Positions 1 through 13,212 of a stretch of 64,000 nucleotides of DNA are shown one piece after another. Source of the DNA: Mixophyes australis. Lineage: Eukaryota > Chordata > Amphibia > Anura > Limnodynastidae. How positions within the stretch are numbered: the first letter of the stretch is position 1; each line of letters starts with the position of its first letter. The DNA lies in assembly GCA_036250195.1 (NCBI GenBank), contig JAVHZZ010000012.1, forward strand, positions 93,129,615 through 93,193,614. Direction: 5' to 3'. A program made the translations under genes and the position numbers. Under the pieces are notes generated by a model. It searched no databases, was not told where the DNA came from, and was given only the letters and a program-made list of their open reading frames with translations.

Positions 1-3000
1 ATCCTCGCACCCCGTGCATAGTGACTGATCCTCGCACCCCGTACATAGTGACTGATCCTCACACCCCGTACATAGTGACTGATCCTCACACCCCGTACAT
101 AGTGACTGATCCTCACACCCCGTACATAGTGACTGATCCTCACACCCCGTACATAGTGACTGATCCTCATAGCGACTGATCCTCACACCCCGTACATAGT
201 GACTGATCCTCACACCCCGTGCATAGTGACTGATCCTCACACCCCGTACATAGTGACTGATCCTCACACCCCGTACATAGTGACTGATCCTCACACCCCG
301 TACATAGTGACTGATCCTCACACCCCGTACATAGTGACTGATCCTCACACCCCGTACATAGTGACTGATCCTCACACCCCGTACATAGTGACTGATCCTC
401 ACACCCCGTACATAGTGACTGATCCTCGCACCCCGTACATAGTGACTGATCCTCACACCCCGTACACAGTGACTGATCCTCGCACCCCGTACATAGTGAC
501 AGATCCTCACACCCCGTACACAGTGACTGATCCTCACACCCCGTACACAGTGACTGATCCTCGCACCCCGTACATAGTGACTGATCCTCGCACCCCGTAC
601 ATAGTGACTGATCCTCACACCCCGTGCATAGTGACTGATCCTCACACCCCGTACATAGTGACTGATCCTCACACCCCGTACATAGTGACTGATCCTCACA
701 CCCCGTACATAGTGACTGATCCTCACACCCCGTGCATAGTGACAGATCCTCACACCCCGTACATAGTGACTGATCCTCACACCCCGTACATAGTGACTGA
801 TCCTCACACCCCGTACATAGTGACTGATCCTCACACCCCGTGCATAGTGACTGATCCTCACACCCCGTGCATAGTGACTGATCCTCACACCCCGTGCATA
901 GTGACTGATCCTCACACCCCGTACACAGTGACTGATCCTCACACCCCGTACACAGTGACTGATCCTCGCACCCCGTACATAGTGACTGATCCTCGCACCC
1001 CGTACATAGTGACTGATCCTCGCACCCCGTACATAGTGACAGATCCTCACACCCCGTACATAGTGACTGATCCTCACACCCCGTACATAGTGACTGATCC
1101 TCGCACCCCGTACATAGTGACTGATCCTCACACCCCGTACATAGTGACTGATCCTCACACCCCGTACATAGTGACTGATCCTCACACCCCGTACATAGTG
1201 ACTGATCCTCATAGCGACTGATCCTCACACCCCGTGCATAGCGACTGATCCTCACACCCCGTGCATAGCGACTGATCCTCACACCCCGTGCATAGTGACT
1301 GATCCTCACACCCCGTACACAGTGACTGATCCTCACACCCCGTACACAGTGACTGATCCTCACACCCCGTACATAGTGACTGATCCTCATAGCGACTGAT
1401 CCTCACACCCCGTACATAGTGACTGATCCTCACACCCCGTACATAGTGACTGATCCTCATAGCGACTGATCCTCACACCCCGTGCATAGCGACTGATCCT
1501 CACACCCCGTGCATAGTGACTGATCCTCACACCCCGTACACAGTGACTGATCCTCACACCCCGTACACAGTGACTGATCCTCACACCCCGTACATAGTGA
1601 CTGATCCTCATAGCGACTGATCCTCACACCCCGTACATAGTGACTGATCCTCACACCCCGTACATAGTGACTGATCCTCACACCCCGTACATAGTGACTG
1701 ATCCTCACAGCCCGTACATAGTGACTGATCCTCACACCCCGTGCATAGTGACTGATCCTCACACCCCGTGCATAGCGACTGATCCTCACACCCCGTGCAT
1801 AGCGACTGATCCTCACACCCCGTGCATAGCGACTGATCCTCACACCCCGTGCATAGCGACTGATCCTCACACCCCGTGCATAGCGACTGATCCTCACACC
1901 CCGTGCATAGTGACTGATCCTCACACCCCGTACACAGTGACTGATCCTCACACCCCGTACATAGTGACTGATCCTCACACCCCGTACATAGTGACTGATC
2001 CTCATAGCGACTGATCCTCACACCCCGTGCATAGCGACTGATCCTCACACCCCGTGAATAGTGACTGATCCTCACACCCCGTACACAGTGACTGATCCTC
2101 ACACCCCGTACACAGTGACTGATCCTCACACCCCGTACATAGTGACTGATCCTCATAGCGACTGATCCTCACACCCCGTACATAGTGACTGATCCTCACA
2201 CCCCGTACATAGTGACTGATCCTCACACCCCGTACATAGTGACTGATCCTCACAGCCCGTACATAGTGACTGATCCTCACACCCCGTGCATAGTGACTGA
2301 TCCTCACACCCCGTGCATAGCGACTGATCCTCACACCCCGTGCATAGCGACTGATCCTCACACCCCGTGCATAGCGACTGATCCTCACACCCCGTGCATA
2401 GCGACTGATCCTCACACCCCGTGCATAGCGACTGATCCTCACACCCCGTGCATAGTGACTGATCCTCACACCCCGTGCATAGTGACTGATCCTCACACCC
2501 CGTGCATAGTGACTGATCCTCACAGCCCGTACATAGTGACTGATCCTCACACCCCGTGCATAGTGACTGATCCTCACACCCCGTGCATAGTGACTGATCC
2601 TCACACCCCGTACATAGTGACTGATCCTCACACCCCGTACATAGTGACTGATCCTCACAGCCCGTACATAGTGACTGATCCTCACACCCCGTGCATAGTG
2701 ACTGATCCTCACAGCCCGTACATAGTGACTGATCCTCAAACCCCGTACATAGTGACTGATCCTCACACCCCGTACATAGTGACTGATCCTCACACCCCGT
2801 GCATAGTGACTGATCCTCAAACCCCGTACATAGTGACTGATCCTCACACCCCGTACATAGTGACTGATCCTCACACCCCGTACATAGTGACTGATCCTCA
2901 CACCCCATGCATAGTGACTGATCCTCACAGCCCGTACATAGTGACTGATCCTCAAACCCCGTACATAGTGACTGATCCTCACACCCCGTACATAGTGACT

Positions 3001-4323
3001 GATCCTCACACCCCGTGCATAGTGACTGATCCTCACACCCCGTGCATAGTGACTGATCCTCACACCCCGTACACAGTGACTGATCCTCACACCCCGTACA
3101 TAGTGACTGATCCTCACACCCCGTGCATAGTGACTGATCCTCACACCCCGTACATAGTGACTGATCCTCACACCCCGTACATAGTGACTGATCCTCACAC
3201 CCCGTACATAGTGACTGATCCTCACACCCCGTACATAGTGACTGATCCTCACACCCCGTGCATAGTGACTGATCCTCACACCCCGTGCATAGTGACTGAT
3301 CCTCACACCCCGTGCATAGTGACTGATCCTCACACCCCGTACACAGTGACTGATCCTCACACCCCGTGCATAGTGACTGATCCTCACACCCCGTACATAG
3401 TGACTGATCCTCACACCCCGTACATAGTGACTGATCCTCACACCCCGTACACAGTGACTGATCCTCACACCCCGTGCATAGCGACTGATCCTCACACCCC
3501 GTGCATAGCGACTGATCCTCACACCCCGTGCATAGCGACTGATCCTCACACCCCGTGCATAGCGACTGATCCTCACACCCCGTGCATAGCGACTGATCCT
3601 CACACCCCGTGCATAGCGACTGATCCTCACACCCCGTGCATAGCGACTGATCCTCACACCCCGTGCATAGCGACTGATCCTCACACCCCGTGCATAGCGA
3701 CTGACCCTCACACCCCGTGCATAGCGACTGATCCTCACACCCCGTGCATAGCGACTGACCCTCACACCCCGTGCATAGCGACTGACCCTCACACCCCGTG
3801 CATAGCGACTGACCCTCACACCCCGTGCAAAGCGACTGATCCTCACACCCCGTGCAAAGCGACTGATCCTCACACCCCGTGCATAGCGACTGATCCTCAC
3901 ACCCCGTGCATAGCGACTGATCCTCACACCCCGTGCATAGCGACTGATCCTCACACCCCGTGCATAGCGACTGATCCTCACACCCCGTGCATAGCGACTG
4001 ATCCTCACACCCCGTGCATAGCGACTGATCCTCACACCCCGTGCATAGCGACTGATCCTCACACCCCGTGCATAGCGACTGATCCTCACACCCCGTGCAT
4101 AGCGACTGATCCTCACACCCCGTGCATAGCGACTGATCCTCACACCCCGTGCATAGCGACTGATCCTCACACCCCGTGCATAGCGACTGATCCTCACACC
4201 CCGTGCATAGCGACTGATCCTCACACCCCGTGCATAGCGACTGATCCTCACACCCCGTGCATAGCGACTGATCCTCACACCCCGTACACAGGGACTGATC
4301 CTCACACCCCGTACATAGTGACT
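1..4323. repeat. 27-bp minisatellite array (SCAMP3 intron)
   Basis: About 160 head-to-tail copies of a 27-bp unit containing GATCCTCACACCCCGTACAT, with common variants at a few positions (TACATA/TGCATA/TACACA, GTGAC/GCGAC). Because 27 is a multiple of 3, several frames stay open on both strands and encode 9-residue repeats; these are not genes. Shortened 16-bp units (junction CCTCATAGCGAC) recur near 166, 1206, 1387, 1457, 1608, 2002 and 2153. A homogeneous run of the TGCATAGCGAC variant fills roughly 3470-4280. It lies upstream of the SCAMP3 exon at 9300, so it is presumably intronic, but the preceding exon is outside the window. Confidence 0.95.
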
Positions 4324-4335
4324 CTACAGAGCTAT

Positions 4336-7300
4336 CACACGGGGACAGTCTCTGTATGGTCACCTGGTCTCCCGTCTCTGGTTATAGGGGGACGGTCTCT
4401 GTATTGTGACATGGTCTCCCGTCTCTGGTTATACGGGGACGGTCTCTGTATTGTGACATGGTCTCCCGTCTCTGGTTATACGGGGACGGTCTCTGTATTG
4501 TGACATGGTCTCCCATCTCTGGTTATAGGGGGACAGTCTCTGTATTGTGACATGGTCTCCCGTCTCTGGTTATACGGGGACAGTCTCTGTATTGTGACAT
4601 GGTCTCCCGTCTCTGGTTATAGGGGGACAGTCTCTGTATTGTGACATGGTCTCCCGTCTCTGGTTATACGGGGATGGTCTCCCGTCTCTGGTTATAGGGG
4701 GACGGTCTCTGTATTGTTACATGGTCTCCCGTCTCTGGTTATAGGGGGACGGTCTCTGTATTGTGACCCGGTCTCCCGTCTCTGGTTATAGGGGGACGGT
4801 CTCTGTATTGTGACATGGTCTCCCGTCTCTGGTTATAGGGGGACGGTCTCTGTATTGTGACATGGTCTCCCGTCTCTGGTTATAGGGGGACGGTCTCTGT
4901 ATTGTGACATGGTCTCCCGTCTCTGGTTATAGGGGGACGGTCTCTGTATTGTGACATGGTCTCCCGTCTCTGGTTATAGGGGGACGGTCTCTGTATTGTT
5001 ACATGGTCTCCCGTCTCTGGTTATACGGGGACGGTCTCTGTATTGTGACATGGTCTCCCGTCTCTGGTTATACGGGGACGGTCTCTGTATTGTGACATGG
5101 TCTCCCGTCTCTGGTTATAGGGGGACGGTCTCTGTATTGTGACATGGTCTCCCGTCTCTGGTTATACGGGGACGGTCTCTGTATTGTGACATGGTCTCCC
5201 GTCTCTGGTTATACGGGGACGGTCTCTGTATTGTGACATGGTCTCCCGTCTCTGGTTATACGGGGACGGTCTCTGTATTGTTACATGGTCTCCCGTCTCT
5301 GGTTATACGGGGACGGTCTCTGTATTGTTACATGGTCTCCCGTCTCTGGTTATACGGGGACGGTCTCTGTATTGTTACATGGTCTCCCGTCTCTGGTTAT
5401 ACGGGGACGGTCTCTGTATTGTGACATGGTCTCCCGTCTCTGGTTATACGGGGACGGTCTCTGTATTGTTACATGGTCTCCCGTCTCTGGTTATACGGGG
5501 ACGGTCTCTGTATTGTTACATGGTCTCCCGTCTCTGGTTATAGGGGAACGGTCTCTGTATTGTGACATGGTCTCCCGTCTCTGGTTATACGGGGACGGTC
5601 TCTGTATTGTTACATGGTCTCCCGTCTCTGGTTATAGGGGAACAGTCTCTGTATTGTGACATGGTCTCCCGTCTCTGGTTATAGGGGAACAGTCTCTGTA
5701 TTGTGACATGGTCTCCCGTCTCTGGTTATACGGGGACGGTCTCTGTATTGTTACATGGTCTCCCGTCTCTGGTTATACGGGGACGGTCTCTGTATTGTGA
5801 CATGGTCTCCCGTCTCTGGTTATACGGGGACGGTCTCTGTATTGTTACATGGTCTCCCGTCTCTGGTTATAGGGGAACAGTCTCTGTATTGTGACATGGT
5901 CTCCCGTCTCTGGTTATACGGGGACGGTCTCTGTATTGTTACATGGTCTCCCGTCTCTGGTTATACGGGGACGGTCTCTGTATTGTTACATGGTCTCCCG
6001 TCTCTGGTTATACGGGGACGGTCTCTGTATTGTTACATGGTCTCCCGTCTCTGGTTATACGGGGACGGTCTCTGTATTGTTACATGGTCTCCCGTCTCTG
6101 GTTATACGGGGACGGTCTCTGTATTGTGACATGGTCTCCCGTCTCTGGTTATAGGGGAACAGTCTCTGTATTGTGACATGGTCTCCCGTCTCTGGTTATA
6201 CGGGGACGGTCTCTGTATTGTGACATGGTCTCCCGTCTCTGGTTATACGGGGACGGTCTCTGTATTGTGACATGGTCTCCCGTCTCTGGTTATACGGGGA
6301 CGGTCTCTGTATTGTGACATGGTCTCCCGTCTCTGGTTATACGGGGACGGTCTCTGTATTGTGACATGGTCTCCCGTCTCTGGTTATACGGGGACGGTCT
6401 CTGTATTGTGACATGGTCTCCCGTCTCTGGTTATACGGGGACGGTCTCTGTATTGTGACATGGTCTCCCGTCTCTGGTTATACGGGGACGGTCTCTGTAT
6501 TGTGACATGGTCTCCCGTCTCTGGTTATACGGGGACGGTCTCTGTATTGTGACATGGTCTCCCGTCTCTGGTTATAGGGGGACGGTCTCTGTATTGTTAC
6601 ATGGTCTCCCGTCTCTGGTTATAGGGGGACGGTCTCTGTATTGTTACATGGTCTCCCGTCTCTGGTTATACGGGGACGGTCTCTGTATTGTTACATGGTC
6701 TCCCGTCTCTGGTTATACGGGGACGGTCTCTGTATTGTGACATGGTCTCCCGTCTCTGGTTATACGGGGACGGTCTCTGTATTGTTACATGGTCTCCCGT
6801 CTCTGGTTATACGGGGACGGTCTCTGTATTGTGACATGGTCTCCCGTCTCTGGTTATACGGGGACGGTCTCTGTATTGTTACATGGTCTCCCGTCTCTGG
6901 TTATACGGGGACGGTCTCTGTATTGTGACATGGTCTCCCGTCTCTGGTTATACGGGGACGGTCTCTGTATTGTTACATGGTCTCCCGTCTCTGGTTATAC
7001 GGGGACGGTCTCTGTATTGTGACATGGTCTCCCGTCTCTGGTTATACGGGGACGGTCTCTGTATTGTTACATGGTCTCCCGTCTCTGGTTATACGGGGAC
7101 GGTCTCTGTATTGTGACATGGTCTCCCGTCTCTGGTTATACGGGGACGGTCTCTGTATTGTGACATGGTCTCCCGTCTCTGGTTATACGGGGACGGTCTC
7201 TGTATTGTGACATGGTCTCCCGTCTCTGGTTATACGGGGACAGTCTCTGTATTGTGACATGGTCTCCCGTCTCTGGTTATACGGGGACGGTCTCTGTATT

Positions 7301-9264
7301 GTGACATGGTCTCCCGTCTCTGGTTATACGGGGACGGTCTCTGTATTGTGACATGGTCTCCCGTCTCTGGTTATACGGGGACGGTCTCTGTATTGTTACA
7401 TGGTCTCCCGTCTCTGGTTATAGGGGGACGGTCTCTGTATTGTGACATGGTCTCCCGTCTCTGGTTATACGGGGACGGTCTCTGTATTGTTACATGGTCT
7501 CCCGTCTCTGGTTATACGGGGACGGTCTCTGTATTGTGACATGGTCTCCCGTCTCTGGTTATACGGGGACGGTCTCTGTATTGTGACATGGTCTCCCGTC
7601 TCTGGTTATAGGGGGACGGTCTCTGTATTGTGACATGGTCTCCCGTCTCTGGTTATACGGGGACGGTCTCTGTATTGTGACATGGTCTCCCGTCTCTGGT
7701 TATACGGGGACGGTCTCTGTATTGTTACATGGTCTCCCGTCTCTGGTTATACGGGGACGGTCTCTGTATTGTGACATGGTCTCCCGTCTCTGGTTATACG
7801 GGGACGGTCTCTGTATTGTGACATGGTCTCCCGTCTCTGGTTATAGGGGGACGGTCTCTGTATTGTGACATGGTCTCCCGTCTCTGGTTATACGGGGACG
7901 GTCTCTGTATTGTTACATGGTCTCCCGTCTCTGGTTATACGGGGACGGTCTCTGTATTGTGACATGGTCTCCCGTCTCTGGTTATACGGGGACGGTCTCT
8001 GTATTGTGACATGGTCTCCCGTCTCTGGTTATACGGGGACGGTCTCTGTATTGTTACATGGTCTCCCGTCTCTGGTTATACGGGGACGGTCTCTGTATTG
8101 TTACATGGTCTCCCGTCTCTGGTTATACGGGGACGGTCTCTGTATTGTGACATGGTCTCCCGTCTCTGGTTATACGGGGACGGTCTCTGTATTGTGACAT
8201 GGTCTCCCGTCTCTGGTTATACGGGGACGGTCTCTGTATTGTGACATGGTCTCCCGTCTCTGGTTATACGGGGACGGTCTCTGTATTGTGACATGGTCTC
8301 CCGTCTCTGGTTATACGGGGACGGTCTCTGTATTGTGACATGGTCTCCCGTCTCTGGTTATAGGGGGACGGTCTCTGTATTGTGACATGGTCTCCCGTCT
8401 CTGGTTATACGGGGACGGTCTCTGTATTGTGACATGGTCTCCCGTCTCTGGTTATACGGGGACGGTCTCTGTATTGTTACATGGTCTCCCGTCTCTGGTT
8501 ATACGGGGACGGTCTCTGTATTGTGACATGGTCTCCCGTCTCTGGTTATACGGGGACGGTCTCTGTATTGTGACATGGTCTCCCGTCTCTGGTTATAGGG
8601 GGACGGTCTCTGTATTGTGACATGGTCTCCCGTCTCTGGTTATACGGGGACGGTCTCTGTATTGTTACATGGTCTCCCGTCTCTGGTTATACGGGGACGG
8701 TCTCTGTATTGTGACATGGTCTCCCGTCTCTGGTTATACGGGGACGGTCTCTGTATTGTTACATGGTCTCCCGTCTCTGGTTATACGGGGACGGTCTCTG
8801 TATTGTGACATGGTCTCCCGTCTCTGGTTATACGGGGACGGTCTCTGTATTGTTACATGGTCTCCCGTCTCTGGTTATACGGGGACGGTCTCTGTATTGT
8901 GACATGGTCTCCCATCTCTGGTTATAGGGGGACAGTCTCTGTATTGTGACATGGTCTCCCGTCTCTGGTTATACGGGGACGGTCTCTGTATTGTGACATG
9001 GTCTCCCGTCTCTGGTTATACGGGGACAGTCTCTGTATTGTGACATGGTCTCCCGTCTCTGGTTATACGGGGACGGTCTCTGTATTGTGACATGGTCTCC
9101 CGTCTCTGGTTATACGGGGACGGTCTCTGTATTGTGACATGGTCTCCCGTCTCTGGTTATACGGGGACAGTCTCTGTATTGTGACATGGTCTCCCGTCTC
9201 TGGTTATAGGGGGACGGTCTCTGTATTGTTACATGGTCTCCCGTCTCTGGTTATACGGGGACGG
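4336..9264. repeat. 47-bp minisatellite array (SCAMP3 intron)
   Basis: About 105 tandem copies of a 47-bp unit containing GGTCTCCCGTCTCTGG, TTATACGGGGACGG and TCTCTGTATTGTGACAT. Variants alternate between ATACGGGG and ATAGGGGG, and between TTGTGACAT and TTGTTACAT. The array follows the 27-bp array after a short junction (about 4324-4345) and stops 35 bp before the SCAMP3 exon. Open frames of 60-124 codons inside it repeat with the unit and are not coding. Confidence 0.95.
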
Positions 9265-9299
9265 ATCAGATAATAATTGTCTTTTTTCTTTCTGCACAG

Positions 9300-9401
9300 G
9301 AGTGACAGTTCCTTCAATTTCTTTTTCTTCTTCTTTGTCTACTTCTTCCAAGATATTATCTATGTCCTGGAGGCTGTAGGAATTCCTGGATGGGGGTTCA
9401 G
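9300..9401 (+). CDS. scamp3: SCAMP3 coding exon (third from last)
   Basis: 102 bp between acceptor TTTCTGCACAG and donor AG|GTAAGAAC. It encodes the SDSSFNFF membrane segment through IPGWGF. The first base completes a split Arg codon and the last two begin a Ser codon. Confidence 0.93.
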
Positions 9402-12277
9402 GTAAGAACAAGGAGCTGATATTTGCTATAATAAAGTATATTGAGAGATTATAAGTATGAAAAATGATTCCAGTAAGTTCTTCTTGAACCCAGTTTAATC
9501 ATTATTAATTAAACCAGATTGAGTACAGTCACTGTTCAATAACATTGATGCAAGAAGCAGTTATGTTCTGTAACCCACAGCAACCAATCAGCTCTGATTC
9601 CGCTTTATACTCCGTGTATAATATATATTACTTCACCAATATATTTCTCTTACAGTGGCTGGATCTCTGCCCTCGCTTGCCTGAGGAAAAGTAACGTAGG
9701 AGTCGCTGTGTTCATGATGATTGTTGCTGTCATTTTCACAGTGATCGCAGCCCTGGGGATCATCATGCTAAAGAGGGTGAGAGGCGGGTGAGGGGTCATG
9801 TAATACAGGTAATATGGTATTGGGATCATCACACTGAGAGGGGTGAGGGGTCAGTGTATTACAGGTAATACAGTATCAGGATCATCACACTGAGATGGGT
9901 GAGGGGTCAGTGTATTACATGTAATACAGTATCGGGATCATCACACTGAGAGGGGTGAGGGGTCAGTGTATTACATGTAATACAGTATCAGGATCATCAC
10001 ACTGAGAGGGGTGAGGGGTCAGTGTATTACATGTAATACAGTATTGGGATCACCACACTGAGAGGGGTGAGGGGTCAGTGTATTACAGGTAATACAGTAT
10101 CAGGATCATCACACTGAGAGGGGTGAGGGGTCAGTGTATTACATGTAATACAGTATTGTGATCATCACACTGAGATGGGTGAGGGGTCAGTGTATTACAT
10201 GTAATACAGTATTGTGATCATCACACTGAGATGGGTGAGGGGTCAGTGTATTACATGTAATACAGTATCGGGATCATCACACTGAGAGGGGTGAGGGGTC
10301 AGTGTATTACATGTAATACAGTATTGTGATCATCACACTGAGAGGGGTGAGGGGTCAGTGTATTACAGGTAATACAGTATTGGGATCATCACACTGAGAG
10401 GGGTGAGGGGGTCAGTGTATTACAGGTAATACAGTATCAGGATCATCACACTGAGAGGGGTGAGGGGTCAGTGTATTACAGGTAATACAGTATTGGGATC
10501 ATCACACTGAGAGGGGTGAGGGGTCAGTGTATTACAGGTAATACAGTATTGGGATCATCACACTGAGAGGGGTGAGGGGTCAGTGTATTACAGGTAATAC
10601 AGTATCAGGATCATCACACTGAGAGGGGTGAGGGGTCAGTGTATTACAGGTAATACAGTATTGGGATCATCACACTGAGAGGGGTGAGGGGTCAGTGTAT
10701 TACAGGTAATACAGTATTGGGATCATCACACTGAGAGGGGTGAGGGGTCAGTGTATTACAGGTAATACAGTATCAGGATCATCACACTGAGAGGGGTGAG
10801 GGGTCAGTGTATTACAGGTAATACAGTATCAGGATCATCACACTGAGAGGGGTGAGGGGTCAGTGTATTACAGGTAACTGATGAAACAATATATTTTCCG
10901 TAGCGTGCGCATGACATTAATAACAGACCTTATTACCGCAGTAGGTGGGTGATCTCCGAATCCCCACAGTTATATACTAGTTTTAGGTGGTGGTGTTGGG
11001 GTATTGCATCGTATTGCCGCAGTAGGGGGGGGGTGATGTCCAAGTCCCCCCGTTATATACTAGTTTTAGGTGGTGTTGGGGTATTGCATCATATTGCCGC
11101 AGTAGGGGTGGGTGATGTCCGAGTCCCACCGTTATATACTAGTTTTAGGTGGTGGCGTTGGGGTATTGCATCGTATTACCGCAGTAGGTGGGTGATGTCC
11201 GAGTCCCCCCCCGTTATATACTAGTTTTAGGTGGTGTTGGGGTATTGCATCATATTGCCGCAGTAGGGGTGGGTGATGTCCGAGTCCCACCGTTATATAC
11301 TAGTTTTAGGTGGTGGCGTTGGGGTATTGCATCGTATTACCGCAGTAGGTGGGTGATGTCCGAGTCCCCCCCGTTATATACTAGTTTTAGGTGGTGTTGG
11401 GGTATTGCATCATATTGCCGCAGTAGGGGGGGGTGATGTCCGAGTCCCACCGTTATATACTAGTTTTAGGTGGTGGTGTTGGGGTATTGCATCATATTGC
11501 CGCAGTAGGGGGGGGTGATGTCCGAGTCCCCCCCGTTATATACTAGTTTTAGGTGGTGTTGGGGTATTGCATCATATTGCCGCAGTAGGGGGGGGTGATG
11601 TCCGAGTCCCACCGTTATATACTAGTTTTAGGTGGTGGTGTTGGGGTATTGCATCGTATTACCGCAGTAGGGGGGGGTGATGTCCGAGTCCCACCGTTAT
11701 ATACTAGTTTTAGGTGGTGGTGTTGGGGTATTGCATCGTATTGCCGCAGTAGGGGGGGGTGATGTCCGAGTCCCACCGTTATATACTAGTTTTAGGTGGT
11801 GGTGTTGGGGTATTGCATCGTATTACCGCAGTAGGGGGGGGGTGATGTCCGAGTCCCACCGTTATATACTAGTTTTAGGTGGTGGTGTTGGGGTATTGCA
11901 TCGTATTACCGCAGTAGGGGGGGGTGATGTCCGAGTCCCCCTGTTATATACTAGTTTTAGGTGGTGGCGTTGGGGTATTGCATCGTATTGCCGCAGTAGG
12001 GGGGGGGTGATGTCCGAGTCCCACCATTATATACTCGTTTTAGGTGGTGGCGTTGGGGTATTGCATCGTATTGCCGTGGTAGAAGGTAGTGTCGGATACC
12101 GCTATTTTCACCATCTATCTGTTCCTCTCTCAGATCCATTCCATTTACCGTCGGACCGGTGCCAGTTTCCAGAAGGCACAGGAGGAATTTGCCACTGGTG
12201 TGTTCTCTAATCCGGCCGTGCGTACGGCGGCCACCAATGTGGCTGCAGGAGCTGCACAAAATGCTTTCAAGCCCTGA
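9300..12277 (+). CDS. scamp3: SCAMP3, secretory carrier membrane protein 3 (3' part, last three coding exons)
   Basis: Coding exons 9300-9401, 9656-9776 and 12134-12277 (stop TGA at 12275). SCAMPs are four-pass membrane proteins of post-Golgi and endosomal recycling vesicles; SCAMP3 takes part in endosomal sorting and receptor recycling. The joined exons encode SDSSFNFF, a hydrophobic Phe-rich membrane segment, GIPGWGFSGWISAL, a last membrane segment ending GIIMLKR, and a cytoplasmic tail with [12 protein letters not shown] and [12 protein letters not shown]. These are characteristic of the SCAMP C-terminal half and closest, from memory, to SCAMP3. Splice phases agree: an Arg codon is split at 9300, a Ser codon at 9401/9656, and the last junction is phase 0. 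The N-terminal NPF and coiled-coil part lies left of the window. FAM189B downstream supports the paralogue choice, because SCAMP3 adjoins it in mammals. Confidence 0.93.
9656..9776 (+). CDS. scamp3: SCAMP3 coding exon (penultimate)
   Basis: 121 bp between acceptor TTTCTCTTACAG and donor AGG|GTGAGAGG. It encodes [14 protein letters not shown] and the final membrane segment ending GIIMLKR. Its last ~21 bases are copied, degenerately, in the 56-bp array that follows. Confidence 0.93.
9756..10877 (+). repeat. 56-bp minisatellite overlapping the SCAMP3 5' splice site
   Basis: About 20 copies of a 56-bp unit beginning GGGATCATCACACTGAGAGG, then GGTGAGGGGTCAGTG and TATTACAGGTAATACAGTA. The first, divergent unit starts inside the SCAMP3 exon (GGGATCATCATGCTAAAGAG, from 9756) and runs across the donor, so the array looks like amplified exon-intron junction. 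Each unit keeps a donor-like GG|GTGAGG. Confidence 0.92.
10936..12075. repeat. About 82-bp minisatellite (SCAMP3 last intron)
   Basis: About 14 units of 79-84 bp containing GTTATATACTAGTTTTAGG, GTATTGCATCGTATTGCCGC and a G-run of 6-9 bases before GTGATGTCCGAGTCCC. Length variation comes mainly from the G-run and the GGTGGTGGTG block. A 60-bp unique stretch (10878-10935) separates it from the 56-bp array. Confidence 0.93.
12134..12277 (+). CDS. scamp3: SCAMP3 terminal coding exon
   Basis: Acceptor TTCCTCTCTCAG precedes 48 codons, starting [12 protein letters not shown] and ending AAQNAFKP then TGA. This is the cytoplasmic tail of a SCAMP. The frame is phase 0 with the previous exon. Confidence 0.93.
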   Translation: MHSIYRRTGASFQKAQEEFATGVFSNPAVRTAATNVAAGAAQNAFKP

Positions 12278-12833
12278 GACAGTGAAGATCCGAAGCTCCG
12301 TGTATCTGAGAACGTTCTCCTGGACTTTATTCTGAACTTTATCCAGGATCTTCCACGGGACGGGGTCTGCCTGCTCTAAGTAATGCCTGCTTCTGTGTGT
12401 CTGTTGTAACACTGAGAGTGTGACACTGTGTGAGGAGGCGTGTACTTGTCATAGTATCCTGCGGTCGTCCTGTGTGGGTGACTGACCCACCGACTAACTG
12501 TGCCATCGTGTCCCTTCTCTGCCCGCTGAGGGGTCTTCTCACTTAATGCCGGTCATACCTGTGATGTCAGGAGAGGGGAAGTGCATGCCTTATCTTTACA
12601 TGTATGTTCTGTTACCTGGAAGCATGTTTTGTTCCATGTCTCGGGCTTTCCCGGCCAATGTGCTGTGTATGGGGAGAGCCGACGAACAGCAAACAGTAAA
12701 TTAAAGCGTTTTATTAAGCCAGCGGCCTCTTGCTGTGTAATTCTTCCATTCTTCAGTTCTGCCTGTGACTATCTTCAGAGGTCAGAAGAATGCTGTGGTG
12801 TCCGAACGTGAGAATTCACACAGTAACATTAAA
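12278..12833 (+). other. scamp3: SCAMP3 3' UTR (inferred)
   Basis: Non-repetitive sequence after the stop codon with no convincing reading frame. ATTAAA hexamers at 12700-12705 and 12828-12833 are candidate polyadenylation signals. The true cleavage site needs transcript data. Confidence 0.55.
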
Positions 12834-13212
12834 GTTGTCTGAAGGTGAAGCTCAGCTAATTCCCCCACACTGACGACTTGGCCGTGTCCTGGATCTCAGT
12901 ATAAGGGGATTGTGCTCCACGGGCCAGTGTGTATTGGTGGCCCTTATCTTTGGGGGAAGGGGGGTCTCTCTGGGGTTCCTCGCTGACCTCCACGGAGGCT
13001 GGGAATAGGGATGGATGTATGGGGATCAGAGGCCTGGGTTGTTTATGTGAGGGATGGCTACCACCTCAGGGGCCAAGAGCCAGCTTCCGTTGGGGTTAGT
13101 ATCACTAGTCTGGCTGATCATTCTCACTAACGGCACAGGCCACATGTATGTGAACCCAGGAAACTGGCATAGGTGGGGGGTACGGTATCAGTGGGGTGCA
13201 CGCCTAGGTTTG
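12834..13212. other. Intergenic spacer SCAMP3-FAM189B
   Basis: Unique-looking sequence between the SCAMP3 3' end and a local duplication. I see no gene, RNA or repeat in it. Confidence 0.5.

Noticed and set aside
4324..4345. A possible SCAMP3 exon at the junction of the first two arrays (CTCTACAG followed by AGCTATCACACGG)
   Set aside because: No SCAMP sequence in any frame and no matching donor; it looks like array junction.
2002..4503. Open frames of 736-772 codons on both strands in the 27-bp array
   Set aside because: The unit is a multiple of 3 without stops, giving 9-residue repeats in several frames; no start context, splice structure or domain.
4336..9264. CRISPR-like regular repeat appearance
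   Set aside because: Units are contiguous with no unique spacers and the window is vertebrate; this is a minisatellite.
11957..12412. Minus-strand 151-codon frame opposite the SCAMP3 last exon
   Set aside because: Shadow of the SCAMP3 exon and the 82-bp array; no recognisable protein.
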